From the NCBI GenBank assembly GCA_964605915.1, contig CAZSET010000149.1, forward strand, positions 1 to 9,925: a DNA stretch of 9,925 nt, read 5' to 3'. This DNA comes from DAOVRD01 sp964605915 (GTDB lineage Bacteria; Planctomycetota; Brocadiia; SM23-32). A program made the position numbers and the translations under genes. Under the pieces are notes generated by a model, which saw only the letters and a list, made by a program, of their open reading frames with translations, did no database searches and had not been told where the DNA came from. This document shows positions 5,655 to 9,925 of the stretch, piece after piece; position 1 is the stretch's first letter; each line of letters begins with the position of its first letter.

Positions 5655-7976
5655 ATGGCCGAGGAAGCGCCGGTGAGCATTAGCGACTTGAAGGACGCGA
5701 TTGCCTTCATATCCACGTATCCGCCCCGGCGGTGCGGGATTGCGACGTTCACGTCTGACCTTGTCCTGGCCGTGCGCAGGGCCACGGAGGGCCGGCTGCG
5801 CACGGTGGTCATGGCCGTAGACGATCCCGAGGAGGACCTCTCCTATCCCGACGAGGTCGAGGACGCCCTCAGCCAGCACGACAATGCAGAGTACGTCCGC
5901 GGCGCGGAGTTCCTCAACTACAACAACGTGCGCGTGGTTTCCCTTCAGCATGAATTCGGCATCTTTGGCGGCCACGACGGCAGCTACGTGCTGGACCTGC
6001 TGCGGGAGCTGCGCTGCCCGATCATTTCGACCTTCCACACGGTTCTGAAGGAGCCCTCCGAGTCCCAGCGCGCCGTCATGCGGGAGATGATCGTCTTGAG
6101 CAGCCTGCTGGTCGTCATGAGCGAGCGGGCAGTCCGTTTCCTGCAGGAGGTGTACGACGCGCCCGAGCAGAAGATCCGCCTCATCCACCACGGCGTGCCG
6201 GAGATCCCGCTGGTCGAGCCGCAGCTCTACAAGGAGCAGTTCGAGATGACGGGTCGCGAGCTGATCCTGACCTTCGGGCTCCTCAACCCGGGCAAGGGCA
6301 TCGAGTATGCCTTGCAGGCCCTGCCGCCCGTCGTGGAGGAGTACCCCGACCTGTGCTACATCGTGCTGGGCGCCACGCATCCGAACGTCCTGAAGGAGCA
6401 GGGGGAGAGCTACCGGCTCAGCTTGCAGAGGCTGGCCAGGAGCCTGGGTCTGCAGAAGAACGTGCTCTTCGCGGACCGCTTCGCGGCCCTGGAGGAGCTG
6501 TGCGAGTTCCTGAAGGCGACCGACATCTACCTGACGCCGTACCTGAACCGCGAGCAGATCACCAGCGGCACGCTGGCCTACGCCCTGGGCGCGGGCAAAC
6601 CGATCGTCTCGACGCGCTACTGGTATGCAGAGGAACTGCTGGCGGAGGACCGGGGCACGCTCGTTGACTTCCGCGACCCGGAGGGCATGGGCAAGGCCAT
6701 CCTGAGCCTGCTGTCCGATCCGGCCAAGCTGCGCGAGATGCGGGCCAACGCCTACGAGTTCTCGCGCCGGATGACCTGGGGCGAGGTCGGGCGCCGTTAC
6801 CTGGAGACCTTCCGTGAGGCGATAACCACACGCCGCGTCCGCGCCTCGATGCCGGACGTCAGCATGCGGCACGTGCTGCCCATCACGGGGTTGCCGCGGG
6901 TGAGGCTGGATCACCTGGAGCGCCTGACCGACGACACGGGATTGCTCCAGCACGCCCGCTACTCCGTGCCCGACCGGTCCCACGGCTACTGCACGGACGA
7001 TAACACACGTGCCCTGGTCGTGACGTCGAAGCACTACGACCTGTTCCGCTCGGCCCAGTCCGAACGCCTGCTCGGCATCTACCTGGCCTTCGTCAGCTAC
7101 GCTCAGCGCGGCGACGGCCTGTTCCACAACTTCATCAAATACGACCGGCGTTTCCTCGACGAGGTAGGCAGTGACGACTGCTACGGCAGGGCTCTGTGGG
7201 GGCTCGGCTACACGACCTATCGCGGGCCGACGCCCTACGCGAATCTGTCGCAGGAAGTCTTCGAAAACGCCCTGGGGAACCTGTCGGCCCTGAACCTGCG
7301 CGGGCGCGCATACGCCATCCTCGGCCTTTACTACTACCTGCAGCGCTTCCCCGAGGCTGAGGACATCGTCGCCAAAATCGACCGCCTGGCATCGGCCCAC
7401 GTGGACAAGTTCAAGGCCGCTTCCGGCGAAGGCTGGCCCTGGTTCGAGCAGGTGGTCACCTACGACAGCGCCGTCATACCGCAGTCGCTGTTCCTGGGCT
7501 ACGAAGTGACGGGCAAGGAAGAGTACCGCCGGCTCGGCAAGCAGACGCTGGACTTCATCCTGACCATGTGCGATCGCGCGGACCACTTCTCGCTTGTGGG
7601 CAACGATGGCTGGCACGCGCGTGGCGAGGAGGCCCCGTCCTCCTTCGATCAGCAGTCCATCGACGCCTGCGGCCTGTGCGAGGCATGCAAGGTGGCGTTT
7701 CGCTTGACGGGCCGTCGCGAGTACCTGAAGTACATGCGCATGGCCTTCGACTGGTTCCTCGGGGTCAATGACCTGGGGGAATCCCTCTACAACTTCAAGA
7801 CCGGCGGCTGCTCGGACGGGCTGACCGCCGAAGGCGTGAACCAGAACCAGGGCGCCGAAAGCACGCTCTGCTTCCTGCTCGCGCTCCTGACGCTTACGGA
7901 GGTCTTCAGCGAGCAGGACCGCGTGGCCAAGGGAACGGCCGCGGGGCGCGCCGCCTTCTATGTGCCGAGGCTCTGA
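5655..7976 (+). CDS. GT4-type glycosyltransferase fused to a C-terminal helical glycosidase-like domain
   Basis: This 773-aa protein probably transfers an activated sugar to a glycan acceptor in the cytosol. Residues about 14-390 form a GT-B glycosyltransferase with STYPPRRCGIATFT (20-33) at the first Rossmann strand, HEFGIFGG (99-106), IHHG (177-180) and FGLLNPGKG (207-215) with the donor-phosphate Lys214. The site corresponding to the EX7E motif reads E300-QITSGTLAYALGAGKP, and the second Glu is missing. Residues about 405-773 form a separate all-helical domain with YCTDDNTRAL (445-454), SSFDQQSIDACG (662-673), GCSDGL (718-723) and NQNQGAEST (729-737). It looks like an (alpha/alpha)6 toroid of the glycosidase/epimerase type. 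I cannot name donor, acceptor or linkage. The ATG at 5655 has only a distant GAAAGGGG upstream. GTG at 5673 has GAGGA at 7-nt spacing and is a good alternative. The gene is first in a three-gene operon. Confidence 0.85.
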   Translation: MAEEAPVSISDLKDAIAFISTYPPRRCGIATFTSDLVLAVRRATEGRLRTVVMAVDDPEEDLSYPDEVEDALSQHDNAEYVRGAEFLNYNNVRVVSLQHEFGIFGGHDGSYVLDLLRELRCPIISTFHTVLKEPSESQRAVMREMIVLSSLLVVMSERAVRFLQEVYDAPEQKIRLIHHGVPEIPLVEPQLYKEQFEMTGRELILTFGLLNPGKGIEYALQALPPVVEEYPDLCYIVLGATHPNVLKEQGESYRLSLQRLARSLGLQKNVLFADRFAALEELCEFLKATDIYLTPYLNREQITSGTLAYALGAGKPIVSTRYWYAEELLAEDRGTLVDFRDPEGMGKAILSLLSDPAKLREMRANAYEFSRRMTWGEVGRRYLETFREAITTRRVRASMPDVSMRHVLPITGLPRVRLDHLERLTDDTGLLQHARYSVPDRSHGYCTDDNTRALVVTSKHYDLFRSAQSERLLGIYLAFVSYAQRGDGLFHNFIKYDRRFLDEVGSDDCYGRALWGLGYTTYRGPTPYANLSQEVFENALGNLSALNLRGRAYAILGLYYYLQRFPEAEDIVAKIDRLASAHVDKFKAASGEGWPWFEQVVTYDSAVIPQSLFLGYEVTGKEEYRRLGKQTLDFILTMCDRADHFSLVGNDGWHARGEEAPSSFDQQSIDACGLCEACKVAFRLTGRREYLKYMRMAFDWFLGVNDLGESLYNFKTGGCSDGLTAEGVNQNQGAESTLCFLLALLTLTEVFSEQDRVAKGTAAGRAAFYVPRL

Positions 7977-8033
7977 CCCGGCACCTCGCGCCGGCGCTGG
8001 TCTTGCAGCAATGCCATCGAGGGTGAAAGCCCT

Positions 8034-9260
8034 GTGTCAGCGAAAAGACCCATTGTGATGGTGAGCAGTTGGCCGCCGCGAAAGTGCGGCATCGGCACCT
8101 TTGCCGAAGAGGCCATGGAGTTCATCCAGAAACGAGAGCCCGATCGCCCCACGTACGTCATCTCGCACACCGATGGCCGGGGCGAGAACGTCTTCCCCCT
8201 CATCGACGTGAACCGCAAGGACTGGTATCGTCCCGTGGTCGAGAAGATCCAGGAACTCGACCCCTACGCGGTGCACTTCCAGCACGAGTACGGCCTCTAT
8301 AACCACGTGGACGGACGCGGCGGCTCGGACATGAACGCCAGATTCCTGAAGCTGCTGCAGCGCCTGAAGGGCTGGCCGACCGTCGTCGAAGCCCATACCG
8401 TGCACGGCCGGATGAAGGAGCATGAGGAGCAGTTCATTCGCCGGCTCGCCGGCCTCTGCAACGTGCTCATCTTCAAGTGCCACTACCAGAAGTGGCGCCT
8501 GGACTGGACGTTCTCCGTCAGGAAATGGGACAGGCCACGCAACATCGTCATCATCCCCCACGGGGCCCGGCCGGACAGGCGGATCCCCATCGACAAAGTC
8601 GAACAGGTCAAGGCCGAAATCGGCCTCGGCGAGCTGCGGAGCAGACACGTCATCGGGCTGGTCGGCTGGATCCAGGCCAACAAGCGCTGGGACATCATGA
8701 CCGACATGTGGGACGGCGTGCACGACGAGATCTATCGGAAGACCGGCCAGGATTGGCTCCTGCTCGGTGCCGGCGACATCCGGGACCCGAACGACCGGAG
8801 CGAATTCGAGCGCTACGTCAACGGCGTGAAGCTGCTGGAAGAGAAGGGGATCGGACACTTCTACCGCTTCACCCCACGCGGCGACATCTACTACAAGGTG
8901 ATGGGCATCTGCGATTTCGTCGTCCTGCCCAGCATCGACGAGACCCAGTCCGGCACGCTGGCGCGCATCATCGCCCTCAACAAACCCTACGTGACCACCG
9001 CACCCATGGAGGGCCTGACCGCCCAGACGCTCGAAAGCGGCGGCGGCCTGCTGTTCACCAACAAGCAGATGCTGCGTGACTGCGTCCTGCGGCTGGCCGA
9101 GGACGAGGGGCTCCGCTGGGACCTCGGCTTCAAGCTCTACCGCTACCTCATGGACGTGGTCAGTTGGGATGTCATCGCCGCCAGATACTACGACGCCTAC
9201 CGCGCCGCCGACGCGGAGGTCCACGAGGGCACGCCCATAGACATGCCGCCGGAGTTCTGA
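8034..9260 (+). CDS. Second GT-B glycosyltransferase, partner of the fusion enzyme
   Basis: This 408-aa predicted cytosolic glycosyltransferase is a distant paralogue of the N-terminal half of the preceding gene. The shared landmarks are SSWPPRKCGIGTF (11-23), HEYGLYNH (84-91), PHG (175-177), GWIQANKRWD (211-220) with Lys217 as probable donor-phosphate ligand, and DETQSGTLAR (302-311) in place of the EX7E motif. The second Glu is again absent. There is no transmembrane segment or signal peptide. The start is GTG with GAGGGTG about 8 nt upstream. An ATG 24 nt earlier (8010) is out of frame. The gene lies 57 bp after the fusion enzyme and is presumably co-transcribed. The two probably add successive or alternating sugars to the same product, but donor and acceptor are unknown. 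Confidence 0.85.
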   Translation: MSAKRPIVMVSSWPPRKCGIGTFAEEAMEFIQKREPDRPTYVISHTDGRGENVFPLIDVNRKDWYRPVVEKIQELDPYAVHFQHEYGLYNHVDGRGGSDMNARFLKLLQRLKGWPTVVEAHTVHGRMKEHEEQFIRRLAGLCNVLIFKCHYQKWRLDWTFSVRKWDRPRNIVIIPHGARPDRRIPIDKVEQVKAEIGLGELRSRHVIGLVGWIQANKRWDIMTDMWDGVHDEIYRKTGQDWLLLGAGDIRDPNDRSEFERYVNGVKLLEEKGIGHFYRFTPRGDIYYKVMGICDFVVLPSIDETQSGTLARIIALNKPYVTTAPMEGLTAQTLESGGGLLFTNKQMLRDCVLRLAEDEGLRWDLGFKLYRYLMDVVSWDVIAARYYDAYRAADAEVHEGTPIDMPPEF

Positions 9261-9313
9261 GCCGGCCGGCTCCGACTGCTCCGACCACGCTGGCGCCGAG
9301 GGGGGGGCGGCAG

Positions 9314-9766
9314 ATGCAACTGCGCCACGTCGTCACGTGCTTCCTGCGTAATCCCGCCGATGGCACGGTCCTCCTGGGCCGGCGCAGCGATCGGGTGAGC
9401 ACCTATCCGGGGCATTGGGCGGCCATCAGCGGCTCCGTCGAGGACGCTGGACCGACCGAGCAGGCCTACCGCGAGATCGAAGAGGAAACCGGCCTGGCGC
9501 GCTCGCAGGTCCACCTTCTCGCCGAAGGCCGGGCCGTCAGGTTCCCGGACTGGGCGCTCGGGGTCGTCTGGGTCGTCCACCCCTATCTGCTTCAGTGCGA
9601 GACGTCCGAAGCCGTCCGGCCGGATTGGGAGCACGTCCGCTTCCAGTGGACCGATCCCCGCCGCATCCCCGACCTCCGCACCGTGCCTGGGCTGGCCGAG
9701 GCGTACGAGGCGGCCGTACGACTGCGGGGGGGGCCGCCTGGCCTGGGCCATCCTTCGGCTCTGTAG
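9314..9766 (+). CDS. Nudix hydrolase, of the type found fused to eIF2B-like proteins
   Basis: This 150-aa Mg2+-dependent pyrophosphohydrolase cleaves nucleoside-diphosphate-X compounds. The Nudix helix core REIEEETGL (53-61) is intact. The preceding loop, GSVEDAGPTEQAY (40-52), lacks the usual Glu and is one residue short of the GX5EX7REUXEEXGU spacing. Flanking blocks VVTCFLRN (6-13), LLGRRSDRVSTYPGHWAAISG (20-40), WVVHPYL (86-92), DWEH (104-107) and TVPGL (123-127) recall Nudix domains fused to eIF2B-related proteins in archaea and some bacteria. Here the domain stands alone. That resemblance is from memory of the family. The substrate is unknown. The ATG follows a G-rich ribosome site (GAGGGGGG) and lies 53 bp after the second glycosyltransferase, so it is probably the last gene of the operon. 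The end (139-150) is Gly/Pro-rich and may be unstructured. Confidence 0.88.
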   Translation: MQLRHVVTCFLRNPADGTVLLGRRSDRVSTYPGHWAAISGSVEDAGPTEQAYREIEEETGLARSQVHLLAEGRAVRFPDWALGVVWVVHPYLLQCETSEAVRPDWEHVRFQWTDPRRIPDLRTVPGLAEAYEAAVRLRGGPPGLGHPSAL

Positions 9767-9787
9767 GGGCGCTTCGCGAAGCGCCCC
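9766..9787 (+). terminator. Perfect 22-bp palindrome at the end of the operon
   Basis: Both arms read GGGGCGCTTCG from their own 5' ends. The first base of the palindrome is the last base of the Nudix stop codon (TAG, 9764-9766). Outside it, CTGT (9761-9764) and ACAG (9791-9794) could extend the stem across a small bulge. A C run rather than a T run follows, so termination may need a factor. It is the third hairpin here that lies on or directly beside a stop codon. Confidence 0.5.
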
Positions 9788-9859
9788 CCCACAGCCGGCT
9801 CTGTGCTCTCCCACGCCGTGAGCAGCGCCCCGTCTCATTCCGTCGGCATGGGCTTTGCG

Positions 9860-9880
9860 ACTGGCGTTTGGGTAGCCAGT
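9860..9880. promoter_or_regulatory. Inverted repeat ahead of the last gene
   Basis: ACTGGC (9860-9865) and GCCAGT (9875-9880) form a 6-bp dyad with a 9-nt spacer, ending 2 bp before the ribosome site of the gene at 9895. It could be an operator or an mRNA hairpin that affects ribosome access. A weak TTGCGA (9855-9860) overlaps its left edge. Confidence 0.3.
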
Positions 9881-9894
9881 ATGGAGACTCCGCC

Positions 9895-9925
9895 GTGAAG
9901 AACTTCCTGATCGTCCTTGTCGTCC
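9895..9925 (+). CDS. 5' end of a probable exported or membrane protein (partial)
   Basis: A GTG start is preceded by GGAG (9883-9886) at 8-nt spacing and encodes (M)KNFLIVLVV before the window ends. One Lys followed by a hydrophobic run is how signal peptides and N-terminal membrane anchors begin. Nothing more can be said about the product. The gene lies 128 bp after the Nudix stop and past a hairpin, so it is probably a separate transcript. Confidence 0.5.
   Translation, partial: MKNFLIVLVV

Noticed and set aside
5412..7616. A very long open frame (over 700 codons) antisense to the glycosyltransferase
   Set aside because: It mirrors the codons of the real gene, its translation is rich in Val/Gln/Arg/His with no recognisable domain, and it would run through the pgi end and the promoter at 5565.
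1..9925. CRISPR arrays, insertion sequences, tRNA or rRNA genes
   Set aside because: I looked for regularly spaced repeats, transposase motifs with terminal inverted repeats, and cloverleaf or rRNA landmarks and found none.

Overview
The window is a GC-rich bacterial chromosome segment with strong G/C preference at third codon positions and many GC-rich hairpins between genes. No 16S rRNA, tRNA or clear clade marker is present. The gene mix is a long SLC6-like transporter, glycosyltransferases with a PPR(R/K)CGI(A/G)TF motif, a Bacillus-type short PGI and an eIF2B-associated type of Nudix domain. It would fit an uncultivated Planctomycetota-like or similar environmental bacterium, but that is a guess and not shown by the sequence.

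Layout, left to right. (1) Positions 1-49 may be the last codons of a rightward gene. A palindrome (63-86) and a short heptamer repeat then separate it from a leftward small heat-shock protein (Hsp20, 130-585). (2) A divergent regulatory region of about 315 bp (586-901) carries two copies of a TGCC-N5-GGCA dyad and a sigma70-like promoter. It leads into a 693-aa Na+-coupled neurotransmitter-symporter (SNF/SLC6) family transporter (902-2983). (3) A noncoding, hairpin-rich gap (2984-3371) follows. (4) A leftward secreted DUF192 protein (3372-3959) is divergent from glucose-6-phosphate isomerase (4130-5527), and each has its own promoter-like sequence in the 170-bp spacer. (5) A new promoter at 5565-5593 starts an apparent operon of three genes. 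These are a GT4 glycosyltransferase fused to a C-terminal helical, glycosidase-like domain (5655-7976), a second related glycosyltransferase (8034-9260) and a Nudix hydrolase (9314-9766). A stop-overlapping hairpin ends it. (6) The window closes on the first codons of a probable secreted or membrane protein (9895 onward).

How the genes may work together: PGI supplies fructose-6-phosphate/glucose-6-phosphate, the node from which activated hexoses are made. The two glycosyltransferases presumably use such activated sugars to build an oligo- or polysaccharide, and the fused helical domain may trim, rearrange or bind the product. The Nudix protein could hydrolyse a nucleotide or nucleotide-sugar side product. 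This is inference from context. The most notable items are the GT4/helical-domain fusion paired with a second GT that shares an unusual EX7E region, and a bacterial NSS transporter that carries the full eukaryote-type chloride site. A third is a set of four promoter-like sequences that all use TTGAA rather than TTGAC at -35.
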